Source: Marinobacterium rhizophilum DSM 18822 (GTDB lineage Bacteria > Pseudomonadota > Gammaproteobacteria > Pseudomonadales > Balneatricaceae). From it: a stretch of DNA of 64,000 nt. A program made the translations under genes and the position numbers. The DNA lies in the NCBI RefSeq assembly GCF_000378045.1, contig NZ_KB899090.1, forward strand, positions 1-64,000, written 5' to 3'. Shown here piece by piece: positions 38,024-46,383 of the stretch. Numbering within the stretch: position 1 is the stretch's first letter; every line of letters begins with the position of its first letter. The notes under the pieces were generated by a model that worked only from the letters and a program-made list of their open reading frames with translations, was not told the origin of the DNA and searched no databases.

Positions 38024-39724
38024 TTACTTCAGATCAAAGCCAGTCAGGGGATGGATCTGGAAGTTGCCGCCGTTGATATATCCATACACCTCGTAGATCA
38101 GGTCGTCCTTGTTGATATTGGTGACCTCGCCGTCCGCATTGAAGGTGGGCACGACACCCTCGTAGATCCGGATATGGTAGAAATCGCCACAGCCGCAGTC
38201 GGCGACATTGTCGGTGACCGGGGGATCGGCGAAGGGATCGTTGCCGGAGCCCTTTTCGGGACAGACAGCGCCGTCTTCCGCCTTGTTGCCGGGCTCGCCC
38301 AGATCCTCGATATGGACCTGGAACCAGTGGTAGGTCGCCGGATCCTGGCCGGGCTTGTTGCCCACCGGCTCAGGCTGGATATCGTAGAACGCCGCATCCA
38401 CCACACCCACACTGTGGGTCACTTCGGGGTTCTTCCAGCTGAGGTTCTTGAAAGTGCCGATACCGACGAAGTCGATCTGCTTGTTGGGCGCAGGCCTGGC
38501 AGGGAAGCAGAAACCGGCATCGGTGCAGATGATCTCGTCGATCTCGGTGCCGTCCGGCGCGCTGGCAGTGCCGGCATGGAAGGTGAATTTCAGACTGTTC
38601 GGGCTATTGTGGTTGGAGTGGGTCCACTCGCCCTTGGGCTGGGGTTGCTGCGCCGTGTTGGCGCCGGCCTGGCCGCCCATGGTGTAGCGATAGGGCTCCA
38701 GCTCACCATTGCCGTTCAATTGCTGGGTTTTCTTGCCCCTGCCATTGCCGTTGGTCACAGTGGGGGTAATCAGCCCCTCGGCAACGGTGCCGTCCCAGCC
38801 CGCTGCGCCGTTCTCGAAAATCCCCGCGGTGTCATTGCCTCCGCCGGTCACCCGGCAGGCCAGTTCCGGAGGGATAAACTCGAAGGCGTTGTTGGGGTCG
38901 ATTTGAAGGAGAAGGTCGGGCCCCGTCAGGCCATTGACCACGCCCGTGTCGACGGGGTCGAGCGCCCCACCACCGGGGTTCAGGGAAAAGTTCATGGATG
39001 GGTTGGTCTGCTTGAAGCTTACTACCTGGCTGTTGTTGAAGGGGAGTATGGTGCCCAGGTCGACGCCGCTGGGGAAGAAGTCCTTGTCCACGGACTGCAC
39101 AAGCACGGCGAGTTGTTGGGAGCCTTGCCCCGAAATGGTCTGTGTCCCGGGCCAGTTGTTGGCGCCGAACTCATCCAGATCCTCGAAGGGCGAGTCCTGG
39201 TTGCTGGCTGTAAAGTTACCCGACAAAGCCGTCAGTTGCCCGGAGAGGATCAGGTGGCCGTCACGGAACCCGGTGCCCCCCAGGGGATTCGCATTGGGAT
39301 TGTCATCGTAGTACATCTCGAAGCTATTGTCCCCGTTGGCGGGGTCCAGCGCGAGCAGCACGACGGTGCCGTCGAGGTTGGTAGTGATCTCGACGCCGTT
39401 GGCCAGGAATGCGGTGATTTCGTAACTTACGTTGAGCCCGGGCGGATTGATAACGATCCCGTCAGGATCTACCGCGGCGGCCAGCGCAGAGTGGGCGTAC
39501 GCCTGGGCAGACACCGTGGAATCATCTTCCAGCGGGATTTCGTCCTTGATCACGGTGCTGCCCGGTAACCAGTCCAGGGAACCGATGGTAAAGGCGCCAC
39601 CACCACCCTGGCCGTCCGGGTCGAACTCAACCGGTGTGGATGCGTGAGCGTACGCCAAAGGCAGGCACAAACCGATGGCCAATGCCATTGGGAATAACCT
39701 GTTAGTAAAACGTCTAATGTTCAT
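38024..39724 (-). CDS. Secreted paralog of the PEP-CTERM protein, without sorting tail
   Basis: About 566 residues from ATG 39724 (AAGGAG 7 bases upstream). Signal peptide ending near YAHAS. Residues 25-300 match the neighbour at 39.9 kb: FDPDG, GSLDWLPGST, MYYDD, GTGFRDGHLILS, SGNFTA, QTNPSMNF, LTGPDLL. The neighbour's PEP-CTERM segment is absent; instead about 270 extra residues follow, with AFYDIQPEP, WFQVHIEDLGEPG and CGCGDFYHIRI, ending GFDLK. It is therefore probably released or held by partners rather than anchored by XrtA. Function unknown. Confidence 0.75.
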   Translation of the reverse strand: MNIRRFTNRLFPMALAIGLCLPLAYAHASTPVEFDPDGQGGGGAFTIGSLDWLPGSTVIKDEIPLEDDSTVSAQAYAHSALAAAVDPDGIVINPPGLNVSYEITAFLANGVEITTNLDGTVVLLALDPANGDNSFEMYYDDNPNANPLGGTGFRDGHLILSGQLTALSGNFTASNQDSPFEDLDEFGANNWPGTQTISGQGSQQLAVLVQSVDKDFFPSGVDLGTILPFNNSQVVSFKQTNPSMNFSLNPGGGALDPVDTGVVNGLTGPDLLLQIDPNNAFEFIPPELACRVTGGGNDTAGIFENGAAGWDGTVAEGLITPTVTNGNGRGKKTQQLNGNGELEPYRYTMGGQAGANTAQQPQPKGEWTHSNHNSPNSLKFTFHAGTASAPDGTEIDEIICTDAGFCFPARPAPNKQIDFVGIGTFKNLSWKNPEVTHSVGVVDAAFYDIQPEPVGNKPGQDPATYHWFQVHIEDLGEPGNKAEDGAVCPEKGSGNDPFADPPVTDNVADCGCGDFYHIRIYEGVVPTFNADGEVTNINKDDLIYEVYGYINGGNFQIHPLTGFDLK

Positions 39725-39856
39725 ATTAGAGCTCCTTGTAACCGATCTCGTAATAACCAAGTTTCTAAGAGCCATCCGATAGCCTGGTGAAAAAAGGATT
39801 GTGACATCACTGGCACAACCCTTGTCGATACTTACTTGTTACTTGCCTGCAGGCGA

Positions 39857-40891
39857 TTAACTCCTTCTGGCGAATTGGTTCCTGCTTCCAAACCCCAGGA
39901 ACAGCAGTCCCAGAGCAAAGAGCAGTACCGTGCTGGGCTCAGGAACTTCCGTGGTTACAAAGCCAGAGTTGGCGTCCGTCTGGAACAGGATATCGGGCCC
40001 GCTGAAGCCGTTGACAGCGCCAATGTCAGGGATGATGACTGAACCGTCAAATTGCATGGACGGATTGGTTTGCGCGAACGGCAGTATATTGGAGGTATTG
40101 AAGAACAGGTCCTGCACCAGAGCCGAGACATCGGATATAAAGAAATCGTAGTCCTGGAAGGTCACGTCAGCCACCAGTTGGGTGGAACCTTCGCCGGTGA
40201 TGGTTTGCTGTCCACCCCATTGGTCTGCGCCAAATTGGTCCAGGAGGGTGGTTTGCAGGATGTCGCCGGCATTGAAGTCTCCACTGTTGTCAACATCCAC
40301 GAATGTGAAGTCTGCGGTGAAGTTACCGCTGAGGCTGACCAACTCGGCGCTCAGGATCAACTCCCCGTCACGATAACCAGTACCCGCCAGCGGGTCGTTT
40401 TGTGAGCCGACAGAAAAATCGTCGTAATAGATTTCGAAGAAATTGACAGTTTGGGTGCCGGCCTCCACCAGGGTGATGGTCTGGGAGAAGGTGTAAATAT
40501 CGTTGCCGCCGCCAAGGCCGTCACCGCCATCGCTCACCAATACAGTGGCCGAGGTTTCTACGCTATCGATGGTTTCCGTAAAGCCCGCGACAAAGGTGAT
40601 TTCAAAATTGGTATTAAGCCCGCTTGGCGCTATGCCGATGCCGTTTTCATTGACCAAGATGCCCAGGGATGCGTGGGAGTAGGATATGATGTCGTCTCCC
40701 TCGCCAGTAGGAATGGTGTCAACGGACAGGGTGCTGCCCGGCGCCCAATCAAATGAACCTACATCAAGGGTACCGTTGGCAACTTCACCCGTGCCATCGG
40801 GGTCAAACATGATTGTGTCGGTGGCGAACACCTGCGCCGACAGAGTGCAGGCCAGGGCGAAACCCGCGGCCAAGAGTGTTTTCTTGTTCAT
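39857..40891 (-). CDS. PEP-CTERM sorting-signal protein (exosortase substrate)
   Basis: 344 residues from ATG 40891 (AGGTG 6 bases upstream; GTG at 40900 is a poorer alternative). Signal peptide ending near VFATDT. The C-terminus is a textbook PEP-CTERM tail at residues 316-344: VPEPST, a hydrophobic stretch (VLLFALGLLFLGFG) and a basic end (RNQFARRS). Secreted, then expected to be cut by XrtA. The middle part is acidic and repetitive (GNDIYTF; DVDNSGDF) and may be glycosylated or structural. It could be related to the flocculation protein PepA of Zoogloea, but I cannot confirm this. Confidence 0.92.
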   Translation of the reverse strand: MNKKTLLAAGFALACTLSAQVFATDTIMFDPDGTGEVANGTLDVGSFDWAPGSTLSVDTIPTGEGDDIISYSHASLGILVNENGIGIAPSGLNTNFEITFVAGFTETIDSVETSATVLVSDGGDGLGGGNDIYTFSQTITLVEAGTQTVNFFEIYYDDFSVGSQNDPLAGTGYRDGELILSAELVSLSGNFTADFTFVDVDNSGDFNAGDILQTTLLDQFGADQWGGQQTITGEGSTQLVADVTFQDYDFFISDVSALVQDLFFNTSNILPFAQTNPSMQFDGSVIIPDIGAVNGFSGPDILFQTDANSGFVTTEVPEPSTVLLFALGLLFLGFGSRNQFARRS

Positions 40892-40982
40892 GTGCGTCAC
40901 CTACTTAGGTTGCCCGTCAGGTTGCCAGCCTGCGTGGATATTTGAACTCGACTCGAAGAGTCAACTGAACACTCAATACAAA

Positions 40983-40997
40983 GCACAACCCATGCCC
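40983..40997 (-). promoter_or_regulatory. Weak sigma-54 promoter candidate for the PEP-CTERM gene
   Basis: Minus strand GGGCAT-GGGTT-GTGC: 7 of 10 matches to TGGCAC-N5-TTGC, with GG and GC at the right spacing. It would give a transcript starting near 40971, about 80 bases before the ATG. PrsR control of PEP-CTERM genes is known, but this site is not strong. Confidence 0.3.
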
Positions 40998-41114
40998 TTT
41001 TCATTATTTCTTTTAAAAACAAAGGTATGGATTTTTTTTGACAGGCTCACAGATGGGCCTTGGGGGGAGGGTGTAAAAAAAGCTGACGCGATACTAACAG
41101 ACATCTGGAGATTA

Positions 41115-41789
41115 CTAAGCCGCCGTGGTCTGAGCCTTGAGCAGGCGGGCAGGATTGCCGCCCCAAATTTCCCCGGGGGCGATGTGGGTGCCCTTGCCCA
41201 CCACGGCGCCCGCCGCCACCATGGCTCCATCACCGATGGTCACGCCGCTCATCACTATGGCCTTGGCGCCCACAGTGACATTATCGCCGATGCGGATCCG
41301 GGCATGTGACAACCGGTTGCCTTCCAGGGCATGGCTGAACAGCACCGCGTCGTGCCCGATCAGGCTATTGGCCCCGAGTTCCGTGAGCGGGGGGTCCATA
41401 ATAACCCCAGCGCTGTAGCTGTTGTCCCCCAGGCGGGCGCCCAGGGCCTGGTAGAGCAGGCGCATCAGGGGAGTGGGCAGCAGGTGATTGCGGGTCAGGG
41501 GGTAGAACAGGAGCAGATAAAACAGCAGGTACACATGATAGGAAAACTCCTCCCGGGAGTGCTCGGCAATTTCGCCTTCGCGGATAGGATAGCAGCGCAG
41601 GAAAACCCGATAAACGGCGATACCGTACACATACACCAGAAGAACCCAGCCAAGGGCCATGAACACGCCACGAAAATCCCCCAGCGGAAACCAGCCCAAC
41701 AGAAGATAGTTGGTGACCGTGGCCAGGGCCACGATAAACGAAAGCAAAAGGACAAAGGTCAGGATCGGAGCTGCGGTAATCTTGCGCAT
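41115..41789 (-). CDS. Hexapeptide-repeat acyltransferase, membrane-anchored
   Basis: 224 residues. Three hydrophobic segments (7-35, 42-65, 85-105) then a left-handed beta-helix (DNVTVGAKAIVMSGVTIGD; GAMVAAGAVVGKG), which binds acetyl- or acyl-CoA. The layout resembles the C-terminal acyltransferase part of Pls/PosA-type synthetases, here as a stand-alone gene. It likely transfers an acyl group to a sugar, peptide or lipid at the inner membrane. It is on the same strand as prsT but 409 bases downstream, with a terminator between. Confidence 0.75.
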   Translation of the reverse strand: MRKITAAPILTFVLLLSFIVALATVTNYLLLGWFPLGDFRGVFMALGWVLLVYVYGIAVYRVFLRCYPIREGEIAEHSREEFSYHVYLLFYLLLFYPLTRNHLLPTPLMRLLYQALGARLGDNSYSAGVIMDPPLTELGANSLIGHDAVLFSHALEGNRLSHARIRIGDNVTVGAKAIVMSGVTIGDGAMVAAGAVVGKGTHIAPGEIWGGNPARLLKAQTTAA

Positions 41790-41886
41790 GGCTATACCTT
41801 AGAACCTGTCGGACTTAACACTGATCTACTCGGCTCGGGCATCCTGCTTCGCCCTATCTCCTGCATCCATGCAGTCGTTCGGAAAA

Positions 41887-41913
41887 GCCGCCTCTCTTCG
41901 GTAAAGAGGGGGC
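41887..41913 (-). terminator. Terminator-like hairpin after prsT
   Basis: Minus strand reading: GCCCCCTCTT-TACCG-AAGAGAGGCGGC followed by TTTT. The stem has a mismatch or two. In the plus direction it is also followed by a T-run. It sits 286 bases past the prsT stop. Confidence 0.5.
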
Positions 41914-41947
41914 ATTTTTGTATACTCTTTCATCGAACCACTATTCA

Positions 41948-42107
41948 CAAGCTACATCCCTGTAGCTTGCGCGGTGGGCAGCTGACGCTGTGTTAATCGG
42001 CAATCCAGTCGATTTATCGTCTCAAAAGAGCTCAAAAACTGACTCATTCAATCGTCGGGAGCGATTGAACGTGCAAACCCCGAAGGGGTGAAGCACATGG
42101 ATGTGCT
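41948..42107. repeat. Cluster of four small perfect hairpins
   Basis: CAAGCTACA/TGTAGCTTG (41948-41969), TTCAATCG/CGATTGAA (42047-42069), CCCC-GAA-GGGG (about 42079-42089) and GCACAT-GG-ATGTGC (about 42094-42107). Such runs occur in dispersed intergenic repeats or structured RNAs. No gene is present. Confidence 0.4.
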
Positions 42108-42198
42108 GAGCAAAACGGTCTTCCCCTCGCTACGGCCAGCATTCTCAGACAGCCTCCCAGACGCTTGGCTCGTCGGGATGTTACGCCGGCACCCACGG

Positions 42199-45012
42199 TC
42201 AACCACTCAGTTCATCCAGTAATTTCTGCGCCTGCTGCTTGCCGGGGAACACCGCCTTGCTGTTCAACAACTCGGTCAGCACCTGGGTTGCCCGCTGCTT
42301 GTCCCCGCTTTGCACCAGGGCCTGGGCCAGGTGGAAATGGATCTCGGCATTTCCCGGGGCCTGCTGCAGGGCATTTTCCAGCAGCCGCACGGCGCGCGCC
42401 TCCTGCCCCGGCTGGGCCAGCAGAATCATCGCCAGGGTATCCTGAACCGGCGCCGTCGGGGATAGCTTATAGGCCTGTTCCGCGTAGGCAACCGCCTTTT
42501 TGGGCTCGGTATCCCTGAGCAGCCAGGCGAGGTTGTTCAGGGCAATGATATGGTCCGGATTGCTGTCGAGTATATTGCTAAACGCCTCCCTGGCTTCGGA
42601 TTTGCGGTCCGCCAGCAGGTAGAGAGTGGCCAGGTTGTACCTCACCACGCCATCATTCGGGTGCTTGTCGAGCCAGTCCTCCATGGGTTTGAAGGCCTGT
42701 TCCCGCTGCCCCGCCTGCCACAGGGCGAGCCCGTATTTCACCACCAGGTCATTCCGGTCTGGCGCCAGTTCCAGGGCCTGTCGGTAAGCCTCGACCGCCT
42801 TCCCGGGGTCGTTAAGCGCGGTTGACAATTGAGCGTCCTGGACATGGACCTCCGGATTGCCCGGGTGGTCCTGTTTCAGTTTATCTACCAATTCCCGGGC
42901 CTGGTCCCACTGCTGGCGCTGCATCAGCAGGCCGACCATGGCAATTTGGATCTCGAGATGAGTCGGATCCAGTTGATACGCTTTTTCCAGGACGGCGGCG
43001 AAATTTTTCCTGTCCCCGTTCTTGTAGTAGGCCTGGGCCAGAAGATAGTGGTCGGGGGCCGATTCCGGCTTCTGGGCGGTCAGGCGTTGGTAAGTCGAGA
43101 CAGCGCCACGGTAATCCCCGGTTTCCGCCTGGGCCGTGCCCAGAACCCTGAGCACCGCCGGGTCCTGCGGGGTCACTCTGGCCGCTTCCCGGATCAGCCT
43201 CAGTGCCCGCCCCGCATCCCCTTGGCGCAGCAACAACTTGCCGAGTAACGCGGCGGGTTCGGCGTCCCCGGGCTGCTGTTCCCATACCTTTTCCAGCAGC
43301 GGCAGGGCTTTTTCATCCTGGCCGGTCAGCAGATGGAGCTTGGCCAGCGCAAGGCTGATACGTGGATGACCCGGGTGGTGCTTCAGGCTTTCCTCGTAGT
43401 AGCTCAGGGCCTGTTTGATATCGCCCCGCTGCAGGGCAAAAACCGCCAGGTTGTGGGAGGCGCTGGGGTTGCCCGGTGACAACTCCAGTACTTTTTCGAA
43501 GGTCCACAGGGCCTGGTCCCCCATCCGGTTGGCGAGGAAGGCCCACGCCAGGCTGAGATGGGCCGGGACACTTCGCGAGCTCTTGTCCACCCACCGCTCG
43601 GCGGATTCCAGTGCCTTGGCATTTTCGCCGGCCTGCAATTGGCCCATGACCAGGCGCAATTCGTGTTCGTCCGCGCCCGGTTCAAGTGCGATCGCCTTTT
43701 CCAGTTCGGCTGTGGCCTGGTCGACCTCCCCCTGCGCCATCAGGGCAAGTCCGAGTTTGGAGCGCAGGTCGGCCGAGTCCGGATTCAGGGCCAACAGTCG
43801 CTCCAGCTTTTCGATCGCCTGGTCCGGCTTGCCCTGCATCATTTCCAGACCAGCCATCAGCTCCAGGGCCTGGCGGTTGTCCGGATCCCGCTCCAGCACC
43901 GATTCGAGCAGCGGCTGTGCTTTCTCCAGATCCCCCTTGCGCAACTGCATGCCCGCCAGCACATTCGCTGCATTGCCGGATTCCGGTACCAGGTTGAGAA
44001 CATTCTTGAGGTAAGTGTCCGCCTGCTGTTCATTGCCCAGGAGCAGGTGGGTAAGGCCCAGGTAGTACTGCAACGGGGCATAGGCGCCGTAACCATTCAG
44101 GGCCTGTTCGAAAGCGGTCTGCGCGTCCCGATACTCCTTTCGCTGGAAATGGACCAGGCCCTGGGCGAAATGTTTGCCGGGATATTTGTCCGAAAGCTTT
44201 TCGATATCCTTTTCGGCGCCTTCGATGTCCTCGCGGTGGATGCGCAGGAATGCCCGCTGGGCGATGTATTTCGGCTTGTTGGCCGCAGTGTCGATGGCCC
44301 GGGTATAGGCCTCCTCCGCCGCCTCTAGGTTGCCGTCGGCTTCTTCGACCCGGCCCAGCTGGCTCAGGGCTTCCGGGTTATCGGGCTGAATCTTCAGCGC
44401 CTGGTCGACCCAGTCCCGCGTGGCAACCAGGTTTCCTTTCGCTTGGTCGATCTGTGACTGGCCAAGTAAAGCCGTAACGGAGCGACTGTCAAGTTCCAGG
44501 GCTTTGTTCAGCTCCAACCGGGCCTGCGCGATATTGCCGGCTTGTAATAGGCTCTTGCCCCGGACGGCCAGCAGTTCAGCCTGTTGTTCCGGGGAAAGTG
44601 AATCCACGAGAGTGTAGTTTTTGAGGACTTCGTCATATTCCTGCTGGAGAAACAATGCATTGGCCAGGGGAACCAGGACGGTCTCCTCGGCTATCCCCTT
44701 GCTCCGTGCCTGGCGCAGCTCCTTTTCCGCGGAGGCGCCGTCCCCCAGTTCGATATAGGCCTGGCCCAGCAACAGACGGGCCTGGGCATTGTCCGGGTTG
44801 GTCTTGAGGGCGTTCTTAAACTCGATGACGGCGCTCTGCATTTCGCCCCGGGCCGTGGCCTCCCGGGCCCGCTGGAGGTACTCCTCGTCCGTCAGTCCCC
44901 CCGGGCCGCAACCTTGCAGCATGAGTAACAGGATCCCGCACAGCAGGGCCGGCCTGGTCTTTTTTTGCAGGGGAAGCATGGCTGAACGATTCACCAATTC
45001 CGAGCGATACAT
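42199..45012 (-). CDS. prsT: PrsT: TPR lipoprotein of the PEP-CTERM system
   Basis: 937 residues from ATG 45012 (GGAG 10 bases upstream); a start at 45117 is possible but would hide the signal. Lipobox LQGC with Cys35, so it is a lipoprotein. The rest is a run of at least 20 TPR units (A-ARLLLGQAYIELGD; ALNNLAWLLRD). Similar giants are found in XrtA loci, and may hold EPS or protein-sorting parts together in the periplasm. Third gene after the ThiF fusion and glycosyltransferase, 108 bases from the latter. Confidence 0.93.
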   Translation of the reverse strand: MYRSELVNRSAMLPLQKKTRPALLCGILLLMLQGCGPGGLTDEEYLQRAREATARGEMQSAVIEFKNALKTNPDNAQARLLLGQAYIELGDGASAEKELRQARSKGIAEETVLVPLANALFLQQEYDEVLKNYTLVDSLSPEQQAELLAVRGKSLLQAGNIAQARLELNKALELDSRSVTALLGQSQIDQAKGNLVATRDWVDQALKIQPDNPEALSQLGRVEEADGNLEAAEEAYTRAIDTAANKPKYIAQRAFLRIHREDIEGAEKDIEKLSDKYPGKHFAQGLVHFQRKEYRDAQTAFEQALNGYGAYAPLQYYLGLTHLLLGNEQQADTYLKNVLNLVPESGNAANVLAGMQLRKGDLEKAQPLLESVLERDPDNRQALELMAGLEMMQGKPDQAIEKLERLLALNPDSADLRSKLGLALMAQGEVDQATAELEKAIALEPGADEHELRLVMGQLQAGENAKALESAERWVDKSSRSVPAHLSLAWAFLANRMGDQALWTFEKVLELSPGNPSASHNLAVFALQRGDIKQALSYYEESLKHHPGHPRISLALAKLHLLTGQDEKALPLLEKVWEQQPGDAEPAALLGKLLLRQGDAGRALRLIREAARVTPQDPAVLRVLGTAQAETGDYRGAVSTYQRLTAQKPESAPDHYLLAQAYYKNGDRKNFAAVLEKAYQLDPTHLEIQIAMVGLLMQRQQWDQARELVDKLKQDHPGNPEVHVQDAQLSTALNDPGKAVEAYRQALELAPDRNDLVVKYGLALWQAGQREQAFKPMEDWLDKHPNDGVVRYNLATLYLLADRKSEAREAFSNILDSNPDHIIALNNLAWLLRDTEPKKAVAYAEQAYKLSPTAPVQDTLAMILLAQPGQEARAVRLLENALQQAPGNAEIHFHLAQALVQSGDKQRATQVLTELLNSKAVFPGKQQAQKLLDELSG

Positions 45013-45120
45013 GGTTGTTGTTCTCCACCTTATGGTTGATTCCCTGAGACCAACTTGGCCTTGAACAGCGGCCGGGCCAATAGAGCTTTGATAACTGTAG
45101 TTCAATACAGTCGTCATTTC

Positions 45121-46383
45121 TCAGGCCGTAGAGAGCTCCCGCGCAACCAGGTTTGCAAAGTGTCTTTCCGGCGCATAGGTCGCAACCTGTTGCATTACCG
45201 CCATGGCACAATCCCGATAACTGTCATTCCCCATCATCGTTTCGACTAGCTGTCGCAGCCTGGAAACGGTGGTTTGACCTGCTCGCATCAGGATGCCCAC
45301 CCCGGCCTGTTCGAGATAGGACATATTCAGATACTGGTCCAGATTACTGGCGATACCGACGACCGGTACGCCAGCAGCCAGTGCTTGCATGGTGGTGGGG
45401 CTGCCGCCATTGCAGATCACCAGGCTGGCGCGCGATACCGCCTGCTCACCGGGCAAAAAATCCGCCACCCAGGCGTTGTGCGGCTTTCGCTCCAGCTGGA
45501 TCAGGCCTGCAGTCGCAACAACAGGGGTCACCGGCAACTGCGCTAACGCGCCCAGGACCCTGGGCAACAGCTCGCTCTGTCCGGAGCTGCCCAGGGTGAC
45601 ATAGATGATTGGCTTGTCGGCAGGCAGTTGATCCCACCATTGCGGTAGCGCAACGCTGGGCGACCAATTGATTGGGCCGATGTACCGGTGCGTCGCTGGG
45701 CGTTCAAACGTCGGTACGAGTTCGGGGAGATCGGCATACAGCGTCTGGTCGGCATCGGTATAGATGCGCCTGAGATCCAGTCCCAGTGATGGCAGCCCGT
45801 ATTGCTTCCTGACCCTGTTTAGCGGCAGGGTATGCAGCGCAAAAGCCAGGGGACGTGCCAGTTTAAAGAGTGCACCGGCCACCCTGGCGCCGAAAAACCG
45901 AGTAATTGGCAACTCGGGCACCCGATAATGTGGCCTGGCGTAAGGGCTCCAGTAGGCATTGGTGATGGTCATATAGGGGATATCCACAAGGCGCGCGCTG
46001 ACCGACAGGGACAGGCGGAAGTCTCCGACGATCAGATCCGGGGAGATCTCCCTGATCACCTCAAGATCTTCTTTTACGTACGCCTGTAGAGTGTCACGGC
46101 TATAGAGTGGGCGTCCCTTGGCCAAGGCCTCCAGAAACTCCCGGCTGGTAATGGATTGGATGGGCCGCCAGGGCCTTTTCAGCGTGCGGAACAGATCGCA
46201 ATAGCGGGGATGGCAGGCAAAGTGAACCTCATAACCTGCGTCCTCCAGGACATGGGCCAGAACCATCGGTCTTGCCACGTGGGCCAGGGTGGCCGCTTCG
46301 GCGAAAAACAGCACACGCCTTTTGTGGTTGGCGATATTTTTCTGGTGTTTTTTTTCGGGCGAATCCGCAAGACTCTCATTCAT
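45121..46383 (-). CDS. UGT-like glycosyltransferase (GT1)
   Basis: 420 residues. GT-B fold: N-terminal FFAEAATLAHVARPMVLAH, middle IYVTLGSSGQSELLP, C-terminal ICNGGSPTTMQALAAGVP and SNLDQYLN, a donor-binding pattern of the MGT/UGT (GT1) family. GT1 enzymes usually glycosylate small lipophilic compounds rather than extend EPS. Its start overlaps the ThiF fusion's stop by 4 bases, so it likely modifies the same product. Donor unknown. Confidence 0.85.
   Translation of the reverse strand: MNESLADSPEKKHQKNIANHKRRVLFFAEAATLAHVARPMVLAHVLEDAGYEVHFACHPRYCDLFRTLKRPWRPIQSITSREFLEALAKGRPLYSRDTLQAYVKEDLEVIREISPDLIVGDFRLSLSVSARLVDIPYMTITNAYWSPYARPHYRVPELPITRFFGARVAGALFKLARPLAFALHTLPLNRVRKQYGLPSLGLDLRRIYTDADQTLYADLPELVPTFERPATHRYIGPINWSPSVALPQWWDQLPADKPIIYVTLGSSGQSELLPRVLGALAQLPVTPVVATAGLIQLERKPHNAWVADFLPGEQAVSRASLVICNGGSPTTMQALAAGVPVVGIASNLDQYLNMSYLEQAGVGILMRAGQTTVSRLRQLVETMMGNDSYRDCAMAVMQQVATYAPERHFANLVARELSTA

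Noticed and set aside
37880-39568. 562-residue open frame on the plus strand, antisense to the secreted paralog
   Set aside because: It has low-complexity Val/Gly/Asp composition, no ribosome-binding site, and mirrors the codons of the minus-strand gene, whose signal peptide and paralogy are clear.
39811-39825. TGGCACAACCCTTGT, nearly a sigma-54 promoter on the plus strand
   Set aside because: The -12 GC is GT and no plus-strand gene lies downstream; it would transcribe against the PEP-CTERM gene.
42829-44328. Several long plus-strand frames across prsT
   Set aside because: They are shadows of GC-rich TPR codons, and the minus-strand frame has the lipobox and repeat structure.
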